Source: Candidatus Thiobius zoothamnicola (GTDB taxonomy: Bacteria; Pseudomonadota; Gammaproteobacteria; Chromatiales; Chromatiaceae). Taken from it: 64,000 nucleotides of DNA. This document shows, piece by piece, positions 44,828 to 53,895 of this stretch. The notes under the pieces are model-generated. The model ran no database searches. It was not told the origin of the DNA and was given only the letters and a program-made list of their open reading frames with translations. Every line of letters starts with the position of its first letter. The stretch's first letter is position 1. Position numbers and translations under genes: made by a program. The stretch lies in the NCBI GenBank assembly GCA_030826945.1, contig JAPQLC010000005.1, positions 62,001 through 126,000 of the forward strand, written 5' to 3'.

Positions 44828-46084
44828 CTACATATGGCCGATCATGGCGTCACCGAATGCTGAACAGTTCAATAGCTCGGCATTTTCCATCAAGCGCTCA
44901 AAATCATAAGTAACGGTTTTTGCGCTAATGGTGTCTTCCATCGCCTTGATAATCCGATCAGCGGCTTCGACCCATCCCATATGACGCAACATCATTTCGG
45001 CAGACAGAATCAAAGATCCTGGATTCACTTTATCCTGCCCCGCATATTTGGGTGCCGTGCCGTGAGTCGCTTCAAACATGGCGATGCCATCGGATAAATT
45101 CGCGCCTGGCGCGATGCCAATGCCGCCGACCTGCGCAGCCAAAGCATCGGAAATGTAATCGCCATTCAGATTCAAAGTGGCGATCACATCATATTCTTTC
45201 GGGCGCAACAGAATCTGCTGGAGGAAAGCATCTGCAATCACATCTTTAATCACAATGTCATTGCCAGTCTTCGGGTTTTTGAATACGCACCAAGGACCGC
45301 CATCCAGTTCCACTGCGCCAAATTCCGTTTTCGCTAGTGCATAACCCCATTCTTTAAAGGCACCCTCCGTGAACTTCATGATGTTGCCTTTATGCACCAA
45401 AGTGACCGAAGGCCGGTCATTATCAATGGCATATTGAATGGCTTTGCGCACCAAACGTTCGGTGCCTTCGCTGGAAACCGGTTTGATGCCGATTCCCGAA
45501 GTGCCCGGGAAACGAATTTTCGTCACTCCCATTTCCTGCTGCATGAAATCAATGATTTTCTGGGCTTCAGGTGAACCGGATCGCCACTCAACCCCCGCAT
45601 AGATATCTTCCGAATTCTCACGGAAAATCACCATATCGGTATATTCAGGATTCAGTAACGGACTCGGGGTACCACGGAAATAGCGCACCGGACGCAAACA
45701 GACATATAAGTCAAGCTCTTGACGCAAGCTGACATTCAAAGAACGAATACCGCCGCCGACAGGGGTGGTCAAAGGGCCTTTGATGGACACCACAAACGAC
45801 TTGACGGCTTGCAAAGTTTCTTCCGGCAACCAAACACCTTCGCCATAAACCCGGGTCGATTTTTCACCCGCATAAATCTCCATCCAGGAAATTTTGCGCT
45901 TGCCGCCATAAGCTTTCTCCACAGCGGCATCCACCACTTTCTGCATCACCGGAGTAATATCTACGCCAATCCCATCCCCCTCAATAAAGGGAATAATGGG
46001 GTTATCCGGCACATCCAGAGAATTATCAGCGCGTACAACAATTTTTTCACCATCTCCTGGCGCAAGGATCTTTTCAAAATTCAT
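44828..46084 (-). CDS. icd: NADP-dependent isocitrate dehydrogenase
   Basis: A 418-residue enzyme. Substrate binding is at [15 protein letters not shown], whose first serine corresponds to Ser113, the AceK phosphorylation site in E. coli. NADP-binding [17 protein letters not shown] and metal-binding [17 protein letters not shown] are also present. It converts isocitrate to 2-oxoglutarate. aceK is 6.6 kb away on the same strand. Start 46084 (MNFEKIL) is chosen over an upstream codon by homology. Confidence 0.97.
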   Translation of the reverse strand: MNFEKILAPGDGEKIVVRADNSLDVPDNPIIPFIEGDGIGVDITPVMQKVVDAAVEKAYGGKRKISWMEIYAGEKSTRVYGEGVWLPEETLQAVKSFVVSIKGPLTTPVGGGIRSLNVSLRQELDLYVCLRPVRYFRGTPSPLLNPEYTDMVIFRENSEDIYAGVEWRSGSPEAQKIIDFMQQEMGVTKIRFPGTSGIGIKPVSSEGTERLVRKAIQYAIDNDRPSVTLVHKGNIMKFTEGAFKEWGYALAKTEFGAVELDGGPWCVFKNPKTGNDIVIKDVIADAFLQQILLRPKEYDVIATLNLNGDYISDALAAQVGGIGIAPGANLSDGIAMFEATHGTAPKYAGQDKVNPGSLILSAEMMLRHMGWVEAADRIIKAMEDTISAKTVTYDFERLMENAELLNCSAFGDAMIGHM

Positions 46085-46179
46085 TCGTTTCCACTCCAGA
46101 TAATCAGATCCGGTGGATTTTAACATCTTGTGATCCTAGGTAGTGTCGCCAAGCCATGCGCATTTCCAATAGCGTTCGT

Positions 46180-46902
46180 TTAACCCGCCGGTTTAGTCGC
46201 CATAAAGGTTATAAAAACGGTATGTGCATTGATAATTTCAATTTGTTCAAAACCCACTGCGGATAACATCTTTAAATGCCATTCGAGTGATCGGGTTGTC
46301 AACACACCTTCAAGCCGCCGCCGTTTCTGCGTGATTTCCTGTTCACTCACACCATTACCACGTTTGTGGTCGTAATACAGCTCATGCATGCGCTCGCTAG
46401 CGGAAACCTTATTAGTGAGAATCAAAGTGCCACCTGGGTTTAGCGAGCGTTCAATCGCTTCCAGATAACGCGTGGATTCGTGAATGAAATGTAACGTCCA
46501 GTTGTTCAACACATAATCAAACGGGCCATAGATTTCAGGAAATTCCGCCGAATGGATCAAGGTTGCCTGGTCAAAAGATTGAGCCAGCATGGCGGCTGAA
46601 GCATCCACCCCATACAAATTACGATAGCCCACCTGATGCAGGTGTCTGAGCATTTCGCCAGTCGCGCTGCCTACATCAATAATTCTAGGTTGCCGACGCG
46701 GATCTTTACTGATAAGGCGCACGCATAAATCCAGCACCCGTAAATAATCCGGTATCTCACGTAGTGCGATTTGATCAAACGTGCTGGCGACTTGATGGTC
46801 AAATCGCCACTGATCAGTCTTTGCCGAACTATCAGGCTCCAGAGCCTCTTGCTGATCGCCGATTCCAATATCGGCATCGTCTTCTAAGGGGCTTTTTTTC
46901 AT
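46180..46902 (-). CDS. CmoA-like SAM methyltransferase
   Basis: A 240-residue class I methyltransferase with the SAM motif IIDVGSATGEMLRHL. Its C-terminal half follows CmoA (carboxy-SAM synthase for cmo5U34 in tRNA): YYDHKRGNGVSEQEITQKRR, aligning with the segment that holds Arg199 of E. coli CmoA, the residue contacting the carboxylate. The N-terminal half is less similar and has a charged leader (MKKSPLEDDADIGIGD). No cmoB lies beside it. It may be a divergent CmoA or a paralogue with another substrate. A start at 46917 is possible. Confidence 0.6.
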   Translation of the reverse strand: MKKSPLEDDADIGIGDQQEALEPDSSAKTDQWRFDHQVASTFDQIALREIPDYLRVLDLCVRLISKDPRRQPRIIDVGSATGEMLRHLHQVGYRNLYGVDASAAMLAQSFDQATLIHSAEFPEIYGPFDYVLNNWTLHFIHESTRYLEAIERSLNPGGTLILTNKVSASERMHELYYDHKRGNGVSEQEITQKRRRLEGVLTTRSLEWHLKMLSAVGFEQIEIINAHTVFITFMATKPAG

Positions 46903-46917
46903 TGACAAGTCCAACAT

Positions 46918-47245
46918 GATTATGAACGCATTTTACAAATAAATCGGATCGTTCTCGGGACGTTTTACCATACCATGGGTTTATAGATGCCGTAGTTTAC
47001 CATCACACCGCAATACACCTGACTCTGCCAGTGACAGCATATAATCAACCCCCGGATAGGGCCATCTCATCTAATTTTTTTATCTATGAGAATCAATAAG
47101 ATTGGGGTGCCTGAAATGATACCCTGCTTTAACTATTTGATTTTTATGGTATTTTCAATTTAGATGAGGTGGCCTTGAATCCTAGGAATAGAAACTGGCT
47201 TTTATCAGATAACTCATGTACCATTCTCGGCCTTTAAACTGCTTT
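46918..47245. other. 328-base noncoding region upstream of tRNA-Ser
   Basis: This stretch separates the minus-strand CmoA-like gene from the plus-strand tRNA. It is AT-rich in its second half (47080-47165) and should hold both promoters. I find no clear -35/-10 pair, repeat or further gene. Confidence 0.5.
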
Positions 47246-47335
47246 GGAGAGGTGGCAGAGCGGTTGAATGCAACGGTCTTGAAAACCGTCGAGGATTAAC
47301 GTCCTCCGTGGGTTCGAATCCCACCCTCTCCGCCA
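47246..47335 (+). tRNA. tRNA-Ser (anticodon UGA)
   Basis: GGAGAGG at the 5' end pairs with CCTCTCC at the 3' end, followed by the discriminator G and an encoded CCA. The anticodon arm ACGGT-CTTGAAA-ACCGT gives anticodon TGA (47280-47282). The long variable arm (GAGGATTAACGTCCTC) and the T-arm GGGTTCGAATCCC are typical of class II tRNA-Ser. Total 90 bases. Confidence 0.97.
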
Positions 47336-47507
47336 TTCCACGTTCCGGCCTACGTTTTCACACCGACCACAATCTCTTTCTTCATCATTGAACAGTGCTT
47401 TTCTATGGCAGCATGTTGCCATGTTTTACTCTCGATCAATGCACTTTTCCCAAATAATGAAATCTACGTTTTACGCCTGTCAGATTTTAGGTCGCCAGGT
47501 TGGATAG

Positions 47508-47575
47508 CTATTTGACAGATTCTTGCTTTACATCAAATAGCAAGACCATCAAGTCAGGCTTCGCATCGTTATAAT
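47508..47575 (+). promoter_or_regulatory. Nested palindromes and a TATAAT upstream of the class II cytochrome c gene
   Basis: CTATTTGA (47508-47515) is repeated inverted as TCAAATAG (47533-47540), and TCTTGCT (47521-47527) as AGCAAGA (47539-47545). TATAAT follows at 47570-47575, with no good -35 at normal spacing. This is the arrangement expected of an activator-dependent promoter for the gene at 47610. Confidence 0.4.
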
Positions 47576-47609
47576 CCACAAAAAACACTTACTCAGGAGA
47601 AAACAGATC

Positions 47610-48272
47610 GTGCAAGCTTTCAACAAAGGTTTTTTGATCATTGTGACAAGTCTGCTATTGACCAGTTCGGTCCAGGCATTCTCATTCAGTATGAGTGATC
47701 ATCATCACCCACGCTGGCATGGATATCCGTATTGGGCGTCGCCTTATTGGGCGGGACCCGGTTATGCGCCCTGGCATATGCCGCCACGGTTATCAGGATA
47801 TGACCGCTTGCGCATGAAACATCGTCGCCAGAGACAAATGGACAATCATGAAGATGCGATGGAGAGCCTCAACGATATGTTGTTTGGCGGGTTTGGTTTT
47901 GACCGGGAAAAGGCCATTAAACTAGCACGCAAAATTCAGTCCTCATCAGGCGCAGCGCTTTCCGGCAACTTCCATCGTGGTTCAATTGCGACATCCGGCT
48001 CACGCGCGGCACCTTCCATTTGGGGAAATGAAGAATCCTTTAAGGCCAACGCAAAAGTCTTGCAGGAAACTGCCAAAGCTTTGGCGCTGGAGTTGGCGAA
48101 ACGTCCTACGGCTGAAGAAGGCGCGGTTTTCCTGAAAACCGGGGCACCCTATAAAGCCCCGAAAGACCGTAAGGATGAACCTGTCTCACCTGCCGTATGG
48201 GAAAAATTCAATGATCTGTCGGACGCATGTTTCGCCTGCCATATGCGATTCCGTGGGTATGAATGGGACTGA
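47610..48272 (+). CDS. Exported class II c-type cytochrome with aromatic-rich N-terminal segment
   Basis: A 220-residue protein with a GTG start and AGGAGA upstream. After the signal peptide comes a His/Trp/Tyr/Pro-rich stretch (residues 30-60, e.g. WHGYPYWASPYWAGPGYAPW), then a four-helix part. The single haem motif CFACH lies ten residues from the C-terminus, the hallmark of class II cytochromes (c' or c556). WGNEESFKANAKVLQETAKAL matches the family helices. The aromatic leader is unusual and recalls sulfur globule proteins. Role: periplasmic electron carrier or NO/CO binding, not decidable here. Confidence 0.75.
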   Translation: MQAFNKGFLIIVTSLLLTSSVQAFSFSMSDHHHPRWHGYPYWASPYWAGPGYAPWHMPPRLSGYDRLRMKHRRQRQMDNHEDAMESLNDMLFGGFGFDREKAIKLARKIQSSSGAALSGNFHRGSIATSGSRAAPSIWGNEESFKANAKVLQETAKALALELAKRPTAEEGAVFLKTGAPYKAPKDRKDEPVSPAVWEKFNDLSDACFACHMRFRGYEWD

Positions 48273-48294
48273 CGAAACAACAAAATAACGCCAC

Positions 48295-48333
48295 TCAGAT
48301 CGTCAGAATTTCCATGCCTCACTGACGATCTGA
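48295..48333. terminator. 12-bp hairpin between the cytochrome c gene and tai4
   Basis: TCAGATCGTCAG (48295-48306) and CTGACGATCTGA (48322-48333) are perfect inverted copies with a 15-base loop, between two convergent genes. T-runs are absent, so a bidirectional or Rho-aided role is assumed. Confidence 0.55.
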
Positions 48334-48349
48334 ACCTGCCACCTTCTCA

Positions 48350-48700
48350 TCAGGCCCCGCTGATATGACGAATAGATTGAATAAATTCAGCATCTTTATC
48401 CAATCTGAAACATTTCAAAAGGTCAGGATCAATATCCTGTTGAGTTTGTAAAACGGGAGCGTATTCCTTAACCTTTAAAGAAACTTCCCGGTATTTTTCT
48501 GCTGAATAAGTCCCCATCTCAACAATCCCGCCAGAAATCGATCGGATATCATTTAGATCGTAATCTTTCTTTTTGAAATACCAAAAAAAGCAATTTGCTT
48601 TGGCAAATTCCAATAATTCATTGGCTGGTGGCTGTATGTTCTGATGCGGGCTGGAGCAACCCAGCGTTAACGCAATCAGGCACCATAGCATGCTCCTCAT
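48350..48700 (-). CDS. Tai4-like immunity lipoprotein
   Basis: A 116-residue protein beginning MRSMLWCLIALTLGCSS, a lipoprotein-type signal with LTLGC. The helical mature part (CFFWYFKKKDYDLNDIRS, YREVSLKVKEYAP) fits the Tai4 immunity family, which blocks Tae4 amidases in the periplasm. Its start overlaps the tae4 stop by four bases, the normal effector-immunity order. The family match alone is moderate; the context makes it convincing. Confidence 0.75.
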   Translation of the reverse strand: MRSMLWCLIALTLGCSSPHQNIQPPANELLEFAKANCFFWYFKKKDYDLNDIRSISGGIVEMGTYSAEKYREVSLKVKEYAPVLQTQQDIDPDLLKCFRLDKDAEFIQSIRHISGA

Positions 48701-49188
48701 TTTGAAGCCTCCCAAAACAACACTCTATTGGCTTGTCCGCCATAGTCTTGGTATAAGCATTTTCCACCATCCCAAAGATCGGCATGCCCCGTTGCATTTG
48801 ACCATCCTGATACTTCAAAGACAATGATTCCCTTTCGTCCGGCCAATTGAGCTTTGTAATTCGATGGCAAATATCGCTCTGGCCCACCATACTTGGCGGT
48901 TAAGTGCCGCACCAGCATCTTGACGCGGAAAATATACCATTGCTGATGTCTTCCAGATGAAACCTGGGCTTCATGCTTTCCATTAGGGCCAATAGCTTTA
49001 AAAAATGGTATTGAATGAGCGCCCCCCACGCCATTCAGCGCTTTTGAAACCCGTGTGGCACACGCATTCTTAAACACACCCATATCATAATTTAGCCCGA
49101 CTTTACCGCCTATGTCGGTGAATACGGTGCCTGCATCCACATTCGGATAATGCGTTTTTAAGGCATCCCAACTCGGTAATTGGTCCAT
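48697..49188 (-). CDS. Tae4-family type VI secretion amidase effector
   Basis: A 163-residue protein starting MDQLPSWDALKTHYPN. Catalytic Cys43 lies in FKNACATRVSKALNG and His135 in SNATGHADLWDG, with Asp148 as a candidate third residue; this is the NlpC/P60-like Tae4 layout. Tae4 cleaves the D-Glu-mDAP bond of peptidoglycan cross-links in rival cells after injection. No signal peptide, as expected. A TTG at 49212 could add eight residues. No T6SS structural genes are in the window. Confidence 0.87.
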   Translation of the reverse strand: MDQLPSWDALKTHYPNVDAGTVFTDIGGKVGLNYDMGVFKNACATRVSKALNGVGGAHSIPFFKAIGPNGKHEAQVSSGRHQQWYIFRVKMLVRHLTAKYGGPERYLPSNYKAQLAGRKGIIVFEVSGWSNATGHADLWDGGKCLYQDYGGQANRVLFWEASK

Positions 49189-49273
49189 ACTCCCCCCATA
49201 AAATTTGTTCAACGGCTATTGCACTGCCAGGAGAATCCCAATTATCAACTCATTGAATAAGCTTACAAGCCTA

Positions 49274-50668
49274 TCAATGAATCCGGTTCAACCCGTACAA
49301 CGCCGCCACGCGGTAAGCTTCTGCCATCGTCGGGTAATTGAACGTGGTATTGGCGAAGTAGTGAATGGAGTTGGCTTCATCTTTTTGCGACATAATCGCC
49401 TGACCAATATGGACAATTTCTGACGCTTGTTCGCCAAAACAATGGATGCCGAGCAACTGCAAAGTTTCACGATGGAACAATAATTTCAGCATGCCCACAT
49501 CGCGCCCGGCGATTTGCGATCGCGCCAGATTTTTGAATTCAGCCCGTCCGACTTCATAAGGGATGTTTTGTTCAGTCAGTTCGCGTTCTGTCCTACCCAC
49601 CGAGCTGATTTCCGGACTGGTGTAGATGCCAGTGGGTACTTCTTTAATCAGATTCCAATCCACTTCGCCGTTGGCGATCCAGTGACCGACGAAACGTCCC
49701 TGATCATAACTGGCGCTGGCAAGTCCGGGCGGCCCCGCCACATCACCCACGGCATAGACGTTTTCCTGAGAGGTTCGAAAATAGTCGTTGACCTCAATCT
49801 GACCACGCGAATTGATCACGACATCAATCTTCTCCAGTCCCATATTGTCCGTATTGCCGGTACGGCCATTCGCCCAGAACAGTAAATCAGAGCGGATTTC
49901 TTTGCCGGATTTGCAACGCAACACCTGGCAATCCTTGTCCTCATAGATCGCCTGGATATTTTCGTTATGCATAATCACCACACCTTGGTCGCGCAGATGA
50001 TAGCTGAGCGCATCGGTGATTTCGTCATCCAGAAAAGACAGCAGCCGATCCCGGGTATTGATCAGATTCACCTTGACATCCAGATTGGCAAAAATTGAAG
50101 CGTATTCACACCCAATCACCCCAGCGCCATAAATCGTCACCCGCCTGGGCGTATGATCCAAGGCCAGCACCGTATCACTATCCACGATCTGTGGATGAGT
50201 AAAATCCACCCCGTCAGGACGATACGGACGCGAACCCGTGGCAATCACCAAATATTCTGCATAGAGTCGTTGCTTCTCGCCTTGCGGATTAATGACTTCA
50301 ACCTGATGTTCATCCAATACATTGGCCCGGCCATGATAAACATGCACCCGGTTGCGGGTGTAATAACGGTTGTGCAGCGTCACCTGCTGATTGATAACCT
50401 GTTCAGAAGTGCGCAATAGATCCGGCCAGCCAATATCCTGAGGATTGACGGTATGCTCGAACAAGGGGTGATGACGGTAGTCCGCCAACAATTGAATCGC
50501 ATGACGCAACGCTTTGCTCGGAATAGTGCCCTTATGGGTGCAGTTACCCCCGACTTGGTTCTGCATTTCGACCACCGCAACCCGCTTGCCTTGTTTGGAA
50601 AGCTTCATGCTGGCACCCTCGCCGGCGGGGCCGGAACCGATGACGATGACGTCATAATTTTGTTGCAT
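49274..50668 (-). CDS. sthA: Soluble pyridine nucleotide transhydrogenase
   Basis: A 464-residue flavoprotein with [19 protein letters not shown] (FAD), [17 protein letters not shown] in which the second redox cysteine of related disulfide reductases is replaced by Thr, a NAD-binding [17 protein letters not shown], and [12 protein letters not shown]. SthA moves hydride between NADPH and NAD. It lies between icd and aceK, enzymes that govern NADPH formation at isocitrate. Confidence 0.96.
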   Translation of the reverse strand: MQQNYDVIVIGSGPAGEGASMKLSKQGKRVAVVEMQNQVGGNCTHKGTIPSKALRHAIQLLADYRHHPLFEHTVNPQDIGWPDLLRTSEQVINQQVTLHNRYYTRNRVHVYHGRANVLDEHQVEVINPQGEKQRLYAEYLVIATGSRPYRPDGVDFTHPQIVDSDTVLALDHTPRRVTIYGAGVIGCEYASIFANLDVKVNLINTRDRLLSFLDDEITDALSYHLRDQGVVIMHNENIQAIYEDKDCQVLRCKSGKEIRSDLLFWANGRTGNTDNMGLEKIDVVINSRGQIEVNDYFRTSQENVYAVGDVAGPPGLASASYDQGRFVGHWIANGEVDWNLIKEVPTGIYTSPEISSVGRTERELTEQNIPYEVGRAEFKNLARSQIAGRDVGMLKLLFHRETLQLLGIHCFGEQASEIVHIGQAIMSQKDEANSIHYFANTTFNYPTMAEAYRVAALYGLNRIH

Positions 50669-50707
50669 AAGGACCGATCCTCTTGGAAATGAACTGAATA
50701 ATCAGAA

Positions 50708-52498
50708 TCAACGCTGGCGTAACGTGACGTTTTTACGGAAACGTACTTCCTGCCGATAGGGATAGATATCCACAGCGCGTCCGGCGGCGGCATCCTGCTG
50801 TAACTGACGCCAAGTATCCGCAGCCAACAAATCCGCATGACTTTCCCGGAACCAACGCCGCCAATCAGGGTGACTCATCAAAAATGTGACGAATTCTTCG
50901 GGAAAAATGTCATTTTCAGCCACGCTGTACCAAGGCTCAGCCGCCATTTCCTGCTCCGGCGTCTGTGGTTCAGGCACCTTACGGAAATGACACTCAGCGA
51001 TCGGCGCAATTTCATCATAATCATAAAAAATCACGCGACAATGACGGGTCACGCCAAAATTTTTCAGTAACAGATCGCCGGGGAAAATACCTGCCGCTGC
51101 AATTTCACGTAACGCCTGGCCATATTCAAACATCGCCCGCTGCCCCTGCGCTTCAGCTGCTTTTTCCAGATACAGATTCAATGGCGTCAAACGCCGTTCA
51201 ATATACAAATGCTTGATGATCACCTGGCCATCTTCAAGACTGATTTTATTCGCCGCCTCATGCTGTAATTCAGCCAACAACTCTGGGGCGAAACGCGTGA
51301 CCGGGAAAGCCGCATAAGAAAACTCCCAAGTATCCGCCATGCGCCCTACCCGATCCTGACGCTTAATATAATGGTGCTTGGCAATCACCTGTTTCTCAGT
51401 GATCCGTTTAGCCGATGCAAAACGATCACGGATCACCTTAAAGACATAAGGATAAGACGGCAAAGTAAACACCAGCATCACCATCCCCTTGATACCTGGC
51501 GCATGAATCAAGCGATCAGACGAATGGCGCAAGTGATCCAGAAAATCCCGATAAAACTCAGCCTTACCCTGCTTATGGAAACCAATCGCCGTGTAAATAT
51601 CCGCTGCCGACTTACTGGGCAGAATAGAAAGCAAAAAACGTACCACTTCAGAGGGCACTTCACAATCGGCTAAAAAATAGGTGCGCGCGAAGCTGAATAC
51701 GTTAGTGACATCATCCGGTTCAGTCACTAACGCATCCACATAAATCGATCCATCTGGCGCACGTAACACTGGCAGAATCAAAGGCACCGTTTCAGGCCCA
51801 TTCAGCACGCGTCCGACAAGATAGGCCGCTTTATTACGGTAAAACACCGTATTCAAGATTTGAATCTGGAAATGCCGGGCCACATAAGGCAACCGACCTT
51901 TCATATGCCGTATTGCATGAATCAAGCTGCGCAGATCGCATCGCTTGTTACGCATCGGCAATCCCAGATCAATCGCATCCAATAACTGTTCCAGCGTTTT
52001 ACGCCAGCCGTTCTGGATCGGATAGTAACTCTGGAATGCGGGTTTATCACCGACAATACGCTCGGTCGAAACAGCGGGCCGGACAAAAATATTATCGTTA
52101 TGATAAAAATGCCGCGCAAACAAACCGACAAAGACCGAATTGTAAAAAGTTTCGGCCAACTCAGGCTGACGATGACCATATAACAAACCCAAATACTGAA
52201 ACTTCACCGCCTGCCAAAGCGGCGTATCCTGCTGATATAAATCGAAACGTTTGCCGATGTCCGTAATCGCCTCATGAACACGCTGGTCATACAGGTTGAT
52301 TCGCTCACTGCAAGTCTGGCGTGCGGCATGCCAATCCCCTTCCATAAAATATTGCCGGGCGCGTTGGGTAGTGGCACGAAAGATCGCAAAATGTCGATTA
52401 AAGGCTTGTAAAATCGCTTCGGCAATGGCCTGAGCGCGCGGGATATACTGTGGGTCTGTGGTTTGCATATTGAGAACAGGTTTCTGGAACCCGGTCAT
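50708..52498 (-). CDS. aceK: Isocitrate dehydrogenase kinase/phosphatase
   Basis: A 596-residue protein with the N-terminal regulatory domain (residues 1-~315) and the kinase domain with the ATP-binding loop APGIKGMVMLVFTLPSYPYVFKVIRD split by a short linker, and GIFPGDLLLKNFGVTRHCRVIFYDYDEIAP. AceK phosphorylates Icd on its active-site serine to send carbon into the glyoxylate bypass, and reverses it. aceA and aceB are not in the window. An alternative start lies at 52468. Confidence 0.96.
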   Translation of the reverse strand: MTGFQKPVLNMQTTDPQYIPRAQAIAEAILQAFNRHFAIFRATTQRARQYFMEGDWHAARQTCSERINLYDQRVHEAITDIGKRFDLYQQDTPLWQAVKFQYLGLLYGHRQPELAETFYNSVFVGLFARHFYHNDNIFVRPAVSTERIVGDKPAFQSYYPIQNGWRKTLEQLLDAIDLGLPMRNKRCDLRSLIHAIRHMKGRLPYVARHFQIQILNTVFYRNKAAYLVGRVLNGPETVPLILPVLRAPDGSIYVDALVTEPDDVTNVFSFARTYFLADCEVPSEVVRFLLSILPSKSAADIYTAIGFHKQGKAEFYRDFLDHLRHSSDRLIHAPGIKGMVMLVFTLPSYPYVFKVIRDRFASAKRITEKQVIAKHHYIKRQDRVGRMADTWEFSYAAFPVTRFAPELLAELQHEAANKISLEDGQVIIKHLYIERRLTPLNLYLEKAAEAQGQRAMFEYGQALREIAAAGIFPGDLLLKNFGVTRHCRVIFYDYDEIAPIAECHFRKVPEPQTPEQEMAAEPWYSVAENDIFPEEFVTFLMSHPDWRRWFRESHADLLAADTWRQLQQDAAAGRAVDIYPYRQEVRFRKNVTLRQR

Positions 52499-52595
52499 AA
52501 TACAGACCCATGCTCTCTATCAACAATATTGATCCCTAATACTCATGCTTCGATAAGCTGGTAGATTGTAAAAACCATTGCGTCCACGGCAGTTT

Positions 52596-53891
52596 CTAGC
52601 TCACATGAAACGTATCCTGAACGAAATTGTTATACCAGCTATAAGCATATTCAACATCTAAAAGCCGTTCTTCCTCGCTGGCATTACTCCGTGAAAGACC
52701 ACCAGCACCGGGGACTGGCGTAATGCGTTGCCCATCTTCGGAAAGGGTATACACCGCCATTACGGAAATCGCGTAGCCGGAACCAACCACGCTATAGCAG
52801 GCATTGCTAAAGGAAGGATCACCCGCTTCAATGCCTTTGAAAGCCGCACTCATCGCCACCGCACAATTCTTTGCTTCCGAATTCGCCGCAAAACCGGATT
52901 TGGGCAAGGCCGTTGCGGTACAAGCGTCGCCCAACACATAGATACCAGCGTGCCGGGTGGATTCAAATGTACGACGATCCACCGGACACCAACCACTTTC
53001 ATCGACCAAGTCAGCTTGGTGCGCAATCCAATTCGCTTTTTGCGGTGGAATCAGGTTAATCACATCAGCATGAAACCGCTCACCATCGTTGGTGACGACT
53101 TCACGATCAGACACATTCACTTCGGCAACTTGATACTCAGAACCGGATATCCACTCAATCATGGAATTATCGGTATCAAAACCATACAGATCACGCCAAG
53201 CTTGCATAAACAAACTCTGCTTGGCGAAACTGGCTTTCGGATCCAAGATTTGAATCTTGGCATTTGGCTTGTATTGCTTGAAGTAATGCGCAATCTGACT
53301 GGCGCGTTCATAAGGTGCTGGCGGACAGCGAAAAGGATTAGGCGGAGCTGCCAGCACAAACACGCCGCCATCCGGCATGGCTTCAAGTTGGGCGCGCAAA
53401 GTCAGCGTTTGTCCACCCGCTTTCCATGCGTGAGGAATTCGTTCCGCCACATTCGCATCATAACCTTCGATCTCGTCGTAACGGAAATCGATGCCCGGTG
53501 ATACGATGCAACGATTATAGTGATATGTTTGACCGGATTGCGTAATAACTGATTTCGCCGCCGGATCAATATTAACCACCCGATCCTGAATTACCTGGAT
53601 ACCCAATCCGGCCAAACCTTGGTAATCCACGCGTAATGAGTCCAATTGACGATCACCACCCAAGACTTCGTTACTCATAAAGCAAGTGTAATATTGGGGA
53701 TTCTCTTCAATTAATGAGATCTGCGCGGAAGGTTCCAACTTTTTCAGATATTTGGCGAAAGTCGCGCCGCCGACGCCACCACCGACCACCACCACTGATT
53801 CGCCTGCGCCGTGCGATATCATCGGAAACCCGAAGCTACCAGCGGCAGCGACTCCCAAACCGACTTTTTTCAGAAAATTTCGTCGTTTCAT
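52596..53891 (-). CDS. fccB: Flavocytochrome c sulfide dehydrogenase, flavoprotein subunit
   Basis: A 431-residue protein with a Tat signal (MKRRNFLKKVGLGVAAAGSF). FAD binding starts at SVVVVGGGVGGATFAKYL. The covalent flavin attachment Cys70 lies in YYTCFMSNEVLGGDR, and Cys189 (FRCPPAPYERAS) and Cys365 (NACYSVVGSGYAIS) match the redox pair Cys161/Cys337 of mature Allochromatium FccB after a 28-residue shift. It oxidises sulfide and passes electrons to a diheme cytochrome. No separate fccA is next to it; an FccA-like domain is found in the giant protein two genes upstream. Its start is five bases after the DUF1501 stop. Confidence 0.95.
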   Translation of the reverse strand: MKRRNFLKKVGLGVAAAGSFGFPMISHGAGESVVVVGGGVGGATFAKYLKKLEPSAQISLIEENPQYYTCFMSNEVLGGDRQLDSLRVDYQGLAGLGIQVIQDRVVNIDPAAKSVITQSGQTYHYNRCIVSPGIDFRYDEIEGYDANVAERIPHAWKAGGQTLTLRAQLEAMPDGGVFVLAAPPNPFRCPPAPYERASQIAHYFKQYKPNAKIQILDPKASFAKQSLFMQAWRDLYGFDTDNSMIEWISGSEYQVAEVNVSDREVVTNDGERFHADVINLIPPQKANWIAHQADLVDESGWCPVDRRTFESTRHAGIYVLGDACTATALPKSGFAANSEAKNCAVAMSAAFKGIEAGDPSFSNACYSVVGSGYAISVMAVYTLSEDGQRITPVPGAGGLSRSNASEEERLLDVEYAYSWYNNFVQDTFHVS

Positions 53892-53895
53892 GAAC

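Noticed and set aside
47234-47422. Open frame on the minus strand across the tRNA-Ser
   Set aside because: It is antisense to the tRNA and contains the GWDSNPR-type sequence that is a well-known spurious product of tRNA-Ser genes.
52728-53501. 257-codon open frame on the plus strand
   Set aside because: It lies wholly within fccB on the other strand, has no recognisable protein features, and fccB is clearly the real gene.
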